This document shows positions 18,974-29,766 of a stretch of 32,882 nucleotides of DNA, piece after piece. Each line of letters begins with the position of its first letter. The stretch's first letter is position 1. The notes under the pieces are model-generated. The model was given only the letters and a program-made list of their open reading frames with translations. It made no database searches and was not told where the DNA came from. Source of the stretch: Flavobacteriales bacterium (GTDB taxonomy: Bacteria > Bacteroidota > Bacteroidia > Flavobacteriales_D > Crocinitomicaceae); assembly GCA_003331365.1 (NCBI GenBank), contig QOQC01000014.1, positions 1 to 32,882 of the forward strand, given 5' to 3'. Made by a program: the position numbers and the translations under genes.

Positions 18974-20365
18974 ATGAGTTATGATATTATTGTAGTAGGC
19001 AGTGGGCCAGGTGGATATGTAACAGCTATTAGAGCATCACAGCTTGGAATGAAGACTGCTGTTGTTGAGAGAGAATCTTTGGGAGGTATTTGCCTCAATT
19101 GGGGTTGTATTCCAACAAAAGCTTTATTGAAATCTGCTAATGTTTTTGAATATTTAAGTCATGCATCGGATTATGGTATTTCTGTAAAAGAAGCAAAAGC
19201 TGACTTTGGAGGAATGATTAAAAGAAGTCGTGATGTGGCAGATGGTATGAGCAATGGTATTAAGTTTTTAATGAAAAAAAATAAAATAGACGTTCTAAGT
19301 GGTACTGGTGTCCTCAAAGCTTCAAAAACGGTTACTGTTACTGATAAGGATGGAAAGTCTGCAGATTACACTGCAAGTAAAGGTATCATAATAGCCACTG
19401 GAGCAAGATCAAGAGCGCTCCCTAACCTTCCTCAAGATGGCAAGAAAATTTTTGGTTATCGACAAGCAATGACTCTAGAGAAACAACCGAAAAAAATGGT
19501 AGTTGTGGGTTCAGGAGCAATTGGAGTTGAGTTCGCTTACTTTTATAACGCTATTGGAACAGAAGTCACAATTGTTGAATACATGCCAAATATTGTTCCT
19601 GTTGAAGATAATGATGTATCTAAACAGTTAGAGAAATCATTCAAAAAAGCGGGTCTAAAAATTATGACCAATTCATCCGTTGAATCTGTTGACATAAAGG
19701 GCAAAGGTTGTGTGGTTCATGTCAAAACGGAAAAAGGGGAAGAAAAAATTGAATGTGACGTTGTTCTCTCTGCTGTTGGAATCCAAGCAAATATTGAAAA
19801 TATTGGACTCGAAGAACTTGGAATAGTTGTAGATAACGGAAAAATTTTGGTTAATGATTTCTACCAAACAAATCTTCCTGGGTATTATGCGATTGGAGAC
19901 GTGGTTCCTGGCCCTGCTCTGGCTCATGTAGCCTCAGCAGAAGGAATCGTTTGCGTTGAGAAAATAGCAGGTCATCATCCGGAGCCTATCGATTATGGTA
20001 ATATTCCAGGATGTACCTACTGCTCCCCAGAAATTGCCTCTGTGGGCATGACTGAAAAAGCAGCAAAAGACAAAGGATTGGATATAAAAATCGGGAAATT
20101 TCCATTTTCTGCTTCTGGAAAAGCCAGCGCTGCTGGTGCAAAAGATGGATTTGTTAAACTCATATTTGATGCAAAATACGGCGAACTACTTGGAGGACAT
20201 ATGATTGGAGCGAATGTAACCGAAATGATTGCGGAAATCGTTGCCATTAGAAAATTGGAAACAACGGGTGAAGACTTAATTAAAACCATTCACCCTCATC
20301 CGACAATGTCTGAGGCTGTTATGGAAGCTGCGGCTGCAGCTTACGATGAGGTAATTCACCTTTAA
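18974..20365 (+). CDS. lpdA: Dihydrolipoyl dehydrogenase
   Basis: YDIIVVGSGPGGYVTAIRASQLG, GGICLNWGCIPTKALL redox motif, YYAIGDVVPGPALAHVASAEG, HPHPTMSEAVMEAA. Confidence 0.96.
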   Translation: MSYDIIVVGSGPGGYVTAIRASQLGMKTAVVERESLGGICLNWGCIPTKALLKSANVFEYLSHASDYGISVKEAKADFGGMIKRSRDVADGMSNGIKFLMKKNKIDVLSGTGVLKASKTVTVTDKDGKSADYTASKGIIIATGARSRALPNLPQDGKKIFGYRQAMTLEKQPKKMVVVGSGAIGVEFAYFYNAIGTEVTIVEYMPNIVPVEDNDVSKQLEKSFKKAGLKIMTNSSVESVDIKGKGCVVHVKTEKGEEKIECDVVLSAVGIQANIENIGLEELGIVVDNGKILVNDFYQTNLPGYYAIGDVVPGPALAHVASAEGIVCVEKIAGHHPEPIDYGNIPGCTYCSPEIASVGMTEKAAKDKGLDIKIGKFPFSASGKASAAGAKDGFVKLIFDAKYGELLGGHMIGANVTEMIAEIVAIRKLETTGEDLIKTIHPHPTMSEAVMEAAAAAYDEVIHL

Positions 20366-20402
20366 TATAACACTGAGATACTAAATTTAGAAGGGTAGAC
20401 GT

Positions 20403-20969
20403 TCAACGAGCGTACTGCAGCATTACTATTGTAAATAAGTCAAATATAGACTGCAAAATCCATAAATATCGAAAAGGATTGCGCTGGTCTGACCTCCATA
20501 ATTGAAAAGCTACAATTGCAGGTGCCAAAGGGCTTATCCAAAAAAAGTCTTCCGTCATCCCAATCATGACAAACAAGCTGAAAGCTAAAATGATTAAAAA
20601 AGAAAATTTCAGATTTCGCTGAAATCTCCAAAAGATTAAAGTCGCAATTAATAGTAGTTTGGACACAAGTTTTAGTAAATCAACAATTAAGAAATCATCT
20701 AATTGATTCAGGTGAGGTGAGCTTAACACTGTCCCTAAAAAAAGTGTATTGCAGAAAACCTGAAGTAATGCAGCAAAAAAATAAACCCAGATGTAGCCTT
20801 TTATTGCGTTTCTATTCCAAAACAAAAATTGGACAAAAACAGCAAAGAATATGAGGTCAAATAATGGAAATGGAATCAAAAAAAAAGAAGCGTCAAGAAA
20901 TATTCCTAGGGCATACAACAATACCGTCAATATTGCGACAGAAATCAATTTTCCCTCTCTAATCATCAC
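20403..20969 (-). CDS. Multi-pass membrane protein of unknown function
   Basis: 188 aa, several hydrophobic spans; overlaps the 3' end of map by 11 nt. Confidence 0.7.
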   Translation of the reverse strand: MMIREGKLISVAILTVLLYALGIFLDASFFLIPFPLFDLIFFAVFVQFLFWNRNAIKGYIWVYFFAALLQVFCNTLFLGTVLSSPHLNQLDDFLIVDLLKLVSKLLLIATLIFWRFQRNLKFSFLIILAFSLFVMIGMTEDFFWISPLAPAIVAFQLWRSDQRNPFRYLWILQSIFDLFTIVMLQYAR

Positions 20970-21738
20970 TTCCTATAACATCATAGATGAAATCAAAAGT
21001 TGATAAAATATCAGGGGTTCCATCTACAATCGCAATATCGTGTTCGTAATGTGCACTAGGCCTACCATCTGCCGTCACAATTGTCCATTCATCATCCAAA
21101 GTCACTACTTTTTCAGTACCCATATTAATCATAGGTTCAATAGCGATGGTAAGACCATTTAAAAGTTTTTTACCCCTACCCCTTCTGCCATAATTAGGCA
21201 CCTGTGGCTCTTCGTGCAATGACTTACCTAAACCATGTCCAACGAGATCTCGCACCACCCCATATCCATGAGACTCGGCATGCTGCTGAATCGCCCATCC
21301 AATATCTTCTAGGCGATTTGAAACCGTACATTGCTCAATTCCTTTATACAAACATTCCTTAGTTACTTTTAGCAGCTTCTTTACGTCGGCAGATACCTTA
21401 CCAATTTGGAATGTATACGCATGGTCACCATAATACCCTTTATATACAGCCCCACAATCCACAGAAACAATATCTCCTTCTTCCAGCGGTTTGTCTGTGG
21501 GCAATCCATGAACAACCTGCTCATTTACAGATACGAGAAGCGTACTTGGGCATCCATATAAACCCAAAAATCCAGGAGTAGCATCTTGAGAAAGAATATA
21601 ATCATATGCCATTTTATCAAGCTCCTTAGGTGTAACTCCCTCTTTCATATGCTTTGCAATCAAGCCAAGTGTTCTGCTCACTACTTGAGCGGCATCTCGC
21701 ATAATGGCTATTTCTTCTTTCGTCTTGTATAAAATCAT
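20959..21738 (-). CDS. map: Type I methionine aminopeptidase
   Basis: Start taken at MILYKTKEEIAIMRDAAQVV as in typical MetAP; VNEQVVHGLP, VSVDCGAVYKGYYGDHAYTF, VGHGLGKSLHEEPQVPN. Confidence 0.95.
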   Translation of the reverse strand: MILYKTKEEIAIMRDAAQVVSRTLGLIAKHMKEGVTPKELDKMAYDYILSQDATPGFLGLYGCPSTLLVSVNEQVVHGLPTDKPLEEGDIVSVDCGAVYKGYYGDHAYTFQIGKVSADVKKLLKVTKECLYKGIEQCTVSNRLEDIGWAIQQHAESHGYGVVRDLVGHGLGKSLHEEPQVPNYGRRGRGKKLLNGLTIAIEPMINMGTEKVVTLDDEWTIVTADGRPSAHYEHDIAIVDGTPDILSTFDFIYDVIGSDD

Positions 21739-21795
21739 CTTTCTACTAAATAATGACATGGGATGCAAATTTAGACAAATATCAATTGAAGAAAG

Positions 21796-22842
21796 CTATT
21801 TTAAATCATTTAACCATTGAAGCGTATCTACCCCATCGGCATAATCATCTAATGAAGGTTTTTGAGTGAGTCCAAAAGGGATATATTTCTGACCTACAAT
21901 ACACTGGAGATCATCTTTATTGTTATCAATATATTCCTTTAACTCGGATACTGAATCATAAAAATGATAATTAAGCATTCCGAGGGGAGAAAAAAGCTCT
22001 GTTGATTCCTTTAGTAATACGAAATTATTATCCAATAGCTCTACCTGATTCAATAAGTGTACAGCCTTGTTGTAGTCATAGTTATTTCCATACTTCTTAT
22101 TATGTATCACTTCTCCCATGACCACAATTCCTTCAAATATTCGATTCAAATCAAAGTTCCTCGGAAGCAATAAATGAGTTACATTTCTGCACCCTCTGCC
22201 GTAATAATCAAAAATATCATGAGCTAATAATTTGATTTCTTTAAGACTCTCGCCTCCATTAAGAACAGCTAATGAGGTTCTGTTTGATCTAAAAATATGT
22301 GGATATGATGAAAAATACTGTTCAAAATAAGCTGAACTCGAATCGCTCCCTGTGGCAATGACAGCGTCAAAACCACTTATTTTACCTTCAGAAAACTGAA
22401 TACGATTTTTCAATGCTGGCTCAAAAACGAATAAAAACTTAGCCAATGCAGGAAGTAAATATTTATCGTCAGAGCTTAACTTAGCTAATAGCTTATTTCC
22501 AGAAATTAAAACACTTAAAAAATCATGAAAACCGACCAATGGTATATTCCCTGCCATAATTACGGCAATGGTTTTTGGTTTAACCGCGAATTCATACTTA
22601 CCCGTCCATGCAGAGAACTTTTCGGTATCCAATAATTTGCCTAGGTTTAGCAAGGATTTCCTTACCATATCTTCAGTAAACCAACCATTGTAATGCTTCT
22701 GTTTGAGAATAAGCTCATTAAATTGACTGTACTCCTCTTCTGTTACTCCCAAATCAAATCCAGTCCATGCCTTAGATTCACCAAAATGAATCATTAATTT
22801 TCCAAGCTGATTAAAAGCAATTTGTATTTGTTCTTTTTTCAC
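21796..22842 (-). CDS. LuxC-like acyl-CoA reductase
   Basis: AVIMAGNIPLVGFHDFLSVLISGNKLLAKLSSDDKYLLPAL, ATGSDSSSAYFEQYFSSYPHIFRSNRTSLAVLNG, DYYGRGCRNVTHLLLPRNFD (candidate catalytic Cys); GTG start. Confidence 0.85.
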   Translation of the reverse strand: MKKEQIQIAFNQLGKLMIHFGESKAWTGFDLGVTEEEYSQFNELILKQKHYNGWFTEDMVRKSLLNLGKLLDTEKFSAWTGKYEFAVKPKTIAVIMAGNIPLVGFHDFLSVLISGNKLLAKLSSDDKYLLPALAKFLFVFEPALKNRIQFSEGKISGFDAVIATGSDSSSAYFEQYFSSYPHIFRSNRTSLAVLNGGESLKEIKLLAHDIFDYYGRGCRNVTHLLLPRNFDLNRIFEGIVVMGEVIHNKKYGNNYDYNKAVHLLNQVELLDNNFVLLKESTELFSPLGMLNYHFYDSVSELKEYIDNNKDDLQCIVGQKYIPFGLTQKPSLDDYADGVDTLQWLNDLK

Positions 22843-22846
22843 GCCA

Positions 22847-22854
22847 CAAATATA
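22847..22854 (-). promoter_or_regulatory. -7 element of the acyl-CoA reductase gene
   Basis: Plus CAAATATA = minus TATATTTG, only 4 nt before the GTG start. Confidence 0.45.
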
Positions 22855-22858
22855 CTAA

Positions 22859-23275
<417 letters not shown>

Positions 23276-23278
23276 TAA

Positions 23279-23800
23279 TTAGATGGGTTGTGCCTCTGAT
23301 AATGTGATCTCTATAAAAGATGCACCCACTCCTTGAGGACTGTAGTTGGCGTCGTGCATTGCGTATCCCTCACTCTTATAAATTAATGTCATAATTTCAC
23401 TTTTTAATCTACCCTCGCCTATACCATGAATGATGAGCACTTTCGTTTTTCTCTTGGCTAAATTCTGGTTGATAAACTCTCTGAATCGTTTAATCTGATA
23501 ATTTAATTTATCATAAGAGCTGTACCGAACATCATCTTCAATTAAGGCTTCAAAATGTAAATCAATAGAAGGAATTCGATTTAAGTCTCTTTTTTTTCGA
23601 ACAGGATTGAATTCATCGTCATCTTTAATAACAATTCTACTGCTATCTATCGGTTTGGTTTTTACAATTAAAGATATTGGAACCTCTCTATCAAAACCAT
23701 GCTCATCTTCTACCTTTACTTTGGTATCGCTTATTTCTAATATAATATAGCTTCCGGTTTCTTTAAGAATTGAAACCCTTTCTCCAATTGTAAATTTCAT
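23279..23800 (-). CDS. Smr-domain protein with N-terminal DUF2027-like region
   Basis: IDLHFEAL and VLIIHGIGEGRLKSEI Smr motifs. Confidence 0.85.
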   Translation of the reverse strand: MKFTIGERVSILKETGSYIILEISDTKVKVEDEHGFDREVPISLIVKTKPIDSSRIVIKDDDEFNPVRKKRDLNRIPSIDLHFEALIEDDVRYSSYDKLNYQIKRFREFINQNLAKRKTKVLIIHGIGEGRLKSEIMTLIYKSEGYAMHDANYSPQGVGASFIEITLSEAQPI

Positions 23801-23810
23801 TCAGGTAGTT

Positions 23811-26800
23811 TTACATGTTGCGACGATACTGACCACCCACTTCAAATAAAGCATTAGTCACCTGACCTAAAGAGGCCACTTTACATGTCTCCATGAGCTC
23901 CTCAAAGATATTCTGATTATTCACAGCAGCATCTTGGATAGCTTTAAGACCCTCTACTACTTCTTTTTGATTCCCTTTATTTAAATGACCAAGCATTGAA
24001 ATCTGAAACTTCTTCTCCTCTTCAGTAGCCCTTATAACTTCTTTAGGAAGTATAGTTGGAGATCCTTTTGAACTCAAAAATGTATTGACTCCAATTATTG
24101 GGAAATCTCCTGTATGCTTCAGGGTTTCATAATATAAAGATTCCTCTTGAATTTTAGACCTTTGGTACATCGTCTCCATTGCGCCAAGAACTCCACCTCT
24201 TTCCGTGATTCTATCAAATTCAATAAGGACAGCCTCTTCTACAAGATTTGTGAGGTCTTCAATAATGAAAGAGCCTTGTAATGGATTTTCATTTTTTGCC
24301 AAACCTAGCTCTCTATTGATAATCAACTGTATGGCCATTGCGCGACGAACAGATTCTTCCGTTGGTGTAGTAATTGCCTCATCATACGCATTGGTATGTA
24401 AAGAATTACAATTGTCGTATATCGCATACAAAGCCTGCAAGGTGGTACGAATATCATTGAAGTCTATTTCCTGCGCATGCAACGAACGACCAGAGGTCTG
24501 AATATGATATTTCAACATTTGCGCACGTGCATTTGCCCCATATTTCTTACCAAGTGCTTTGGCCCAAATCCTTCTTGCTACACGACCTATTACGGCATAC
24601 TCGGGATCAATTCCATTCGAGAAAAAGAAAGATAAATTAGGTCCAAAATCATTAATGTTCATCCCTCTACTGAGATAATACTCTACGTAAGTAAATCCAT
24701 TTGCCAAGGTAAAAGCAAGCTGGGTAATTGGATTTGCACCAGCCTCTGCAATATGATATCCCGAAATAGAAACCGAATAAAAATTCCGAACTCCCTTGTC
24801 TATAAAATATTCTTGAACATCTCCCATTAGCCTTAAGGCAAATTCCGTAGAAAATATACATGTATTCTGGGCTTGATCTTCTTTTAAAATGTCTGCTTGA
24901 ACAGTTCCACGAACTTGTTTTAAGGTGCTTGCTTTGATTTGCTTATAAACATCCTCATCAAGGACTTGATCTCCTGTTACGCCTAACAACATGAGTCCTA
25001 ATCCATCATTACCTTCAGGTAATTCACCATTGTATTTTGGTCTTTCAACTCCTTTACTTTTGTAGATCACATTGATCCTTTTTTCAACTTCGGCCTCAAG
25101 GCCATGCTCCTTTATATATTTTTCACAATTCTGATCAATAGCAGCATTCATGAAAAAGGCAAGAAGCATTGGTGCAGGACCATTAATTGTCATCGAAACT
25201 GAGGTTGCTGGATGACTCAAGTCGAATCCTGAATATAATTTTTTAGCATCGTCCAAACAGCAGATGGAAACCCCGGCATTTCCGATTTTTCCGTAAATAT
25301 CGGGTCTCAAATCAGGGTCATTTCCATATAATGTAACAGAATCAAACGCCGTTGACAATCTTTTTGCGGGCATTCCAAGACTCACATAATGGAATCGTTT
25401 ATTTGTTCTTTCTGGACCTCCTTCTCCTGCGAACATTCGTGTAGGGTCCTCTCCTTCCCTTTTGAATGGGAATAATCCAGCAGTATAGGGAAAATCTCCT
25501 GGAAAATTCTCCTGTAGAATCCATTTCAGAATGTCTCCCCAGCTTCTGTAATTTGGAGAAGCTACTTTTGGAATTTGAGAATGAGATAAAGACTCCGTAT
25601 GTGTTTTCATCTTGAGCACTTTATCTCTTACTTTGAATTCGTATATAGGATTTTCGAAAGCCTGTTTTTTATTTTTCCAATTTTGAAGCAACTCCCAATT
25701 CTTAGGATCAAAATTCAGTTTTTCCTTTTCAAATAGCTCCTGAACATTTTTTATCAAACGGTCTTTGTCCTCGATATCTGAATTTTTCAAGCTTTCAATG
25801 GAAGAATCAAGCCCCTGAAGCTTAACAGCTACTTCAACCTGCTCATTGACCCACTTATCGTATGCTCTATTGTTCTCTGATATCTCGGATAGGTATCTTG
25901 TTCGCTCAGGTGGAATTACAAATATCTTTTCAGACATTTCAAGTGTAATTTCAAAAGTTGAAACCAATTTTGAACCTGTTTTTTCAACAATTTGGTCCAT
26001 GATTACCTTATACAAGGAATTCATGCCGGGATCATTAAATTGAGAGGCGATTGTCCCATGAACCGGCATGTCATCAATTTTGGAATCCCACAAATTGTGA
26101 TTTCTCTGGTACTGCTTACGCACATCCCTTAAGGCATCTAAGGCACCACGTTTATCAAACTTGTTTAAGGCGATAACATCCGCAAAATCGAGCATGTCAA
26201 TTTTTTCCAATTGGGTTGCAGCTCCATATTCCGGAGTCATAACGTACAAGGAAACATCAGAATGGTCCAAGATTTCAGTATCAGATTGACCTATTCCTGA
26301 GGTCTCTAAAATAATTAAATCATAAGATGCCACCTTTAAAATAGCTAAAGCATCAGCCACATGCTTTGAAAGTGCCAAGTTTGATTGTCGTGTTGCAAGA
26401 GAACGCATGTAAACCCGGTCATTTTTAATCGAATTCATACGAATTCTATCTCCAAGTAATGCTCCTCCTGTTTTACGCTTAGAAGGGTCAACCGAAACAA
26501 CTGCTATTTGTTTATCACTAAAATCGACTAGAAATCTTCGAACGAGTTCATCAACCAAGGATGACTTTCCTGCACCTCCAGTACCTGTAATTCCTAATAT
26601 AGGTGTATTAATTTTACTTGCCTCCTTTCTTAAGGATTCAATAATGTCTTTATGCTTATCAGAGAAGTTTTCAGCTGCAGAAATCATTCTGGCCAAACCA
26701 GGCACATTTTTTTCCTTTAGGTCATTTATGCTGTAGTCCAGCTTCTCTCCTACAGCAATATCACAGCGCTCCACTAAATCGTTAATCATTCCTTGCAAGC

Positions 26801-27191
26801 CAAGTGAGCGACCATCATCTGGATGATATATCCTTTCAATTCCGTAATCTTGCAGCTCTTTTATTTCGGAGGGCAGAATTGTTCCACCACCTCCACCAAA
26901 AATTTTAATTTGAGGAGCACCCTTTTCTTTAAGCAAATCATACATGTACTTAAAATATTCATTGTGACCTCCTTGATAAGAAGTCATCGCTATGGCCTGA
27001 GCATCTTCCTGAATTGCACAATTTACAACTTCCTCAACAGAGCGATCATGACCCAAATGTATTACCTCACATCCAGTGGATTGAATAATACGTCTCATGA
27101 TGTTTATAGCTGCATCGTGTCCGTCAAAAAGTGACGCAGCGGTAACAATTCGAATTTTATTTTTGGGTTTATAAGGTGCTACCTGTTCCAT
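23811..27191 (-). CDS. icmF: Fused B12-dependent acyl-CoA mutase (IcmF: B12 domain + G-protein chaperone + mutase)
   Basis: [17 protein letters not shown]12 domain; [24 protein letters not shown]-loop; [18 protein letters not shown] and [18 protein letters not shown] mutase domain; 1126 aa. Confidence 0.93.
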   Translation of the reverse strand: MEQVAPYKPKNKIRIVTAASLFDGHDAAINIMRRIIQSTGCEVIHLGHDRSVEEVVNCAIQEDAQAIAMTSYQGGHNEYFKYMYDLLKEKGAPQIKIFGGGGGTILPSEIKELQDYGIERIYHPDDGRSLGLQGMINDLVERCDIAVGEKLDYSINDLKEKNVPGLARMISAAENFSDKHKDIIESLRKEASKINTPILGITGTGGAGKSSLVDELVRRFLVDFSDKQIAVVSVDPSKRKTGGALLGDRIRMNSIKNDRVYMRSLATRQSNLALSKHVADALAILKVASYDLIILETSGIGQSDTEILDHSDVSLYVMTPEYGAATQLEKIDMLDFADVIALNKFDKRGALDALRDVRKQYQRNHNLWDSKIDDMPVHGTIASQFNDPGMNSLYKVIMDQIVEKTGSKLVSTFEITLEMSEKIFVIPPERTRYLSEISENNRAYDKWVNEQVEVAVKLQGLDSSIESLKNSDIEDKDRLIKNVQELFEKEKLNFDPKNWELLQNWKNKKQAFENPIYEFKVRDKVLKMKTHTESLSHSQIPKVASPNYRSWGDILKWILQENFPGDFPYTAGLFPFKREGEDPTRMFAGEGGPERTNKRFHYVSLGMPAKRLSTAFDSVTLYGNDPDLRPDIYGKIGNAGVSICCLDDAKKLYSGFDLSHPATSVSMTINGPAPMLLAFFMNAAIDQNCEKYIKEHGLEAEVEKRINVIYKSKGVERPKYNGELPEGNDGLGLMLLGVTGDQVLDEDVYKQIKASTLKQVRGTVQADILKEDQAQNTCIFSTEFALRLMGDVQEYFIDKGVRNFYSVSISGYHIAEAGANPITQLAFTLANGFTYVEYYLSRGMNINDFGPNLSFFFSNGIDPEYAVIGRVARRIWAKALGKKYGANARAQMLKYHIQTSGRSLHAQEIDFNDIRTTLQALYAIYDNCNSLHTNAYDEAITTPTEESVRRAMAIQLIINRELGLAKNENPLQGSFIIEDLTNLVEEAVLIEFDRITERGGVLGAMETMYQRSKIQEESLYYETLKHTGDFPIIGVNTFLSSKGSPTILPKEVIRATEEEKKFQISMLGHLNKGNQKEVVEGLKAIQDAAVNNQNIFEELMETCKVASLGQVTNALFEVGGQYRRNM

Positions 27192-27274
27192 CTAAAATCT
27201 AAATTTTAAGCGCCTAAAAGTACGAAATTCAGCGCTAAAAGAAGACCAAAAACGATAGAATTAGATATATGCTA

Positions 27275-27814
27275 TTACTCTACAGAGGAAACAAAGACCC
27301 AATATCTTTTATAGGCGCTATGATTTGTTTGATAATAACCAACACCCATATGAGTTGCACTCTCGTTCAAGAGATTCGCATGATGACCTGGACTATTCAC
27401 CCAACCATTGAATACGGCCTCAGGTGAAAAATATCCGGCACCACAATTTTCAGTATTCGCAAAACCATCGTAAAACATCTTAATGCGTTTAAATGTTGAC
27501 ACACCTCTCACTAAACGACTACCAATTCTGTTGTGTGTTGCATGCTCAAAATAATCTTCATTAGCCATGTCGGCTGCATGGTATCGACTCGCGCGCATCA
27601 ATGAATTATGAATCTTCAAAGTAGATAGTCCTTGATCATTTCGGTATTTATTTATCAAACGAATCAGGTCCTTCTCAAAGGATGAATTCATCACTTGTAT
27701 CTGCTCTTTTCCAGATGGATTTGCATTGAATTTGACTGATATAGGTTTTTCATTGGGCAAATGAAACGAAAAAAGCAGTGTACTTAAAACCAATAGATAC
27801 GATAAGGACTTCAT
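27275..27814 (-). CDS. Secreted CAP (SCP/PR-1-like) domain protein
   Basis: LINKYRNDQGLSTLKIHNSLMRASRYHAADMA...FEHATHNRIGSR...ENCGAGY...WVNSPGHHANLLNESATHMGVGYY. Confidence 0.92.
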   Translation of the reverse strand: MKSLSYLLVLSTLLFSFHLPNEKPISVKFNANPSGKEQIQVMNSSFEKDLIRLINKYRNDQGLSTLKIHNSLMRASRYHAADMANEDYFEHATHNRIGSRLVRGVSTFKRIKMFYDGFANTENCGAGYFSPEAVFNGWVNSPGHHANLLNESATHMGVGYYQTNHSAYKRYWVFVSSVE

Positions 27815-27856
27815 ACAGGAGATCTTTACCCATCATAATGCAAGTCATGTATTCTG

Positions 27857-28078
27857 TTACGTCTCTGTATGTTTTAAAAACTCCTCTTCTGTACTCATTT
27901 CGAATGGTGGCTCGCAATCTATCATATCCTTTATCCTTATGATTTCCGGATATTTAGTGGCGTTTATAGTCATTCTCATGACGGATGAGCCAAGCAGCTG
28001 AAGCTCTTCAAATGAATTTCCTGAGAGTATCTTGTAAAAAGATTTATTGTTGGATAGCCTTCGGAATTGAGGGTACAT
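27857..28078 (-). CDS. 73-aa protein of unknown function
   Basis: ORF starts 2 nt after the upstream lipoprotein ORF ends; charged, no signal peptide. Confidence 0.5.
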   Translation of the reverse strand: MYPQFRRLSNNKSFYKILSGNSFEELQLLGSSVMRMTINATKYPEIIRIKDMIDCEPPFEMSTEEEFLKHTET

Positions 28079-28080
28079 CT

Positions 28081-28539
28081 TTATTTTTTTGGATCAAATT
28101 TTGAACTTAAACTTATTTTGTATTTAATTTGATTTTCATCATTTAAAAACTTACTTGCTTGACCGAGATAATCCGACCTTAAAATATGCTCTATACTTGT
28201 TTCTTTCGATCTGTAGTTCAATGTATCCTCATAAAGAGGTAATTCAATTTTTTCATGTTCCTGTATTAATATAAAATACATTGTTCGGTAATCTTCCAAA
28301 GGTTGACGTTGTAGAAATTTCAATACCTCTTTGGCAAAGAGCTTAGAATCCAAAGAGAAATTATGAACGATATAAACTTCATTCATTATTTGATTGCTAT
28401 CCGTAATTTTTGTTAAATGGTCAATTCTTTCAAATCTTATATTTTTAGTTTTATTCCCTTGACCATCACCATTACAGTTGGAAAAAAGACCAATCATAAA
28501 AATCAAAGCCAAAACGAAATAGGCCTTATTATTCGACAT
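28081..28539 (-). CDS. Lipoprotein of unknown function
   Basis: MSNNKAYFVLALIFMIGLFSNCNGDG (lipobox LFSNC). Confidence 0.7.
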   Translation of the reverse strand: MSNNKAYFVLALIFMIGLFSNCNGDGQGNKTKNIRFERIDHLTKITDSNQIMNEVYIVHNFSLDSKLFAKEVLKFLQRQPLEDYRTMYFILIQEHEKIELPLYEDTLNYRSKETSIEHILRSDYLGQASKFLNDENQIKYKISLSSKFDPKK

Positions 28540-28592
28540 AATTACATTTTATTATAAAAGTATATTATTTTGGCTTGCAAAGATTTTCATTT

Positions 28593-29093
28593 ATGAGCGA
28601 ATCATTAAACGAGAAAGACCGAAATAGTTTAACTGAAGCTAAAAAGAACCGCAAGGTTTACCGAAAAAAGCTCCTTCAGCTGAAAAAACAGAAACCAAAA
28701 CAGCTCAATCGGCAATTCAATGATCTTCATGACGAAGAATTTGAAAGCATGGATTGTTTGACCTGTGGGAATTGCTGTAAAACCACGAGTCCAATTTTCA
28801 GGAATGCAGACATCAATAGAATTGCAAAACACCTGAGGGTAAAGGCAGGGAGTTTTACCGAAAAATATTTAAAACTAGATGAGGATAATGATTACGTATT
28901 AAAGCAATCACCTTGTTTTTTTTTAAATGAAGACAATACCTGTCAAATATATGATGTTAGACCTCTGGCATGCAGAGAGTATCCGCATACAGATCGAAAA
29001 AATGTAACTCAGATAATGGATCTTACCATTCGAAATACCACCGTATGCCCTGCCGTCGCCAGAATTGTAAAAGAAATCATAAGTACTACCTAA
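28593..29093 (+). CDS. YkgJ-type cysteine cluster protein
   Basis: MDCLTCGNCCKTTSPIF...SPCFFLNEDNTCQIYDVRPLACREYPHTD...CPAV; start at internal ATG MSESLNEK. Confidence 0.87.
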   Translation: MSESLNEKDRNSLTEAKKNRKVYRKKLLQLKKQKPKQLNRQFNDLHDEEFESMDCLTCGNCCKTTSPIFRNADINRIAKHLRVKAGSFTEKYLKLDEDNDYVLKQSPCFFLNEDNTCQIYDVRPLACREYPHTDRKNVTQIMDLTIRNTTVCPAVARIVKEIISTT

Positions 29094-29096
29094 TTA

Positions 29097-29336
29097 TCAT
29101 TTGTCATCAAGTGTAATGAAAATCTTCATTAAATGAAGTACATAACAAAGACTGAAGAAAAGGATAAACAAAACCAAAAAAATCAAGATTGAAGAGATAC
29201 AAATCTGACATAAATAAACAACATCATTTGTAGTACTTATGTATTTATGGATCACATTTGTAATCGAATACCATTGATTTATAAAAGGATAATGATTGCT
29301 CCCCCCAAGAAAATATATGAGTATATCATTCCACAT
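29097..29336 (-). CDS. Possible small membrane protein (79 aa)
   Basis: One long hydrophobic span (ICISSILIFLVLFILFFSLCYVLHL); intergenic, convergent to the YkgJ-type gene; no family recognised. Confidence 0.35.
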   Translation of the reverse strand: MWNDILIYFLGGSNHYPFINQWYSITNVIHKYISTTNDVVYLCQICISSILIFLVLFILFFSLCYVLHLMKIFITLDDK

Positions 29337-29362
29337 AAATAATCCACTAGTACAATAAAAAA

Positions 29363-29380
29363 GCCCAACATTTGTTGGAC
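29363..29380 (-). terminator. Intrinsic terminator of the small lipoprotein gene
   Basis: Minus strand GTCCAAC-AAAT-GTTGGGC followed by TTTTTT; 24 nt downstream of the stop at 29404. Confidence 0.75.
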
Positions 29381-29403
29381 TTTATTAAAGATGAAGAACG
29401 AAC

Positions 29404-29625
29404 CTAAACCTTCTTTTTCACTATGACTTTGTCATCCTCTTTTATAGGTTCTTCCTCTTTCAATTGAACAGATTCTCCTTCTGCATTTTTGGGTTCTGCA
29501 ATGGAATCTTTATCCAATGTATCTTCGACTACAACATCCGGATTGTCAGAGGCAGAAGTACCACCACAACTCGCAAGACCCAATCCACAGCCTGCGATAA
29601 ATAAAAAAACTAACTTTTTCATCAT
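29404..29625 (-). CDS. Small acidic lipoprotein (73 aa)
   Basis: MMKKLVFLFIAGCGLGLASCGG lipobox; acidic linker then KKKV terminus; followed by a terminator. Confidence 0.65.
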   Translation of the reverse strand: MMKKLVFLFIAGCGLGLASCGGTSASDNPDVVVEDTLDKDSIAEPKNAEGESVQLKEEEPIKEDDKVIVKKKV

Positions 29626-29766
29626 TTTTGATTTTTAATTAACACTTGCACTTAAAGCGATCTTATTCAGGATCGTTACTACTTACTATGCATTTTTAAC
29701 TTTCTTTATGAGTTTAAATATATTTAGAGCTATTCAACATTCAGGTTTATCATTTGTTACAGCACC

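Noticed and set aside
20440-20631. Second minus-strand ORF within 20403-20969
   Set aside because: Alternative frame of the membrane protein gene; less plausible composition.
24205-27134. Several plus-strand ORFs (24205-24501, 25846-26043, 26823-27134)
   Set aside because: All antisense to icmF, with no recognisable motifs.
29658-29675. CGATC-TTATTCAG-GATCG inverted repeat upstream of the small lipoprotein
   Set aside because: Only 5 bp per arm, no T-tract, no consensus match; easily random.
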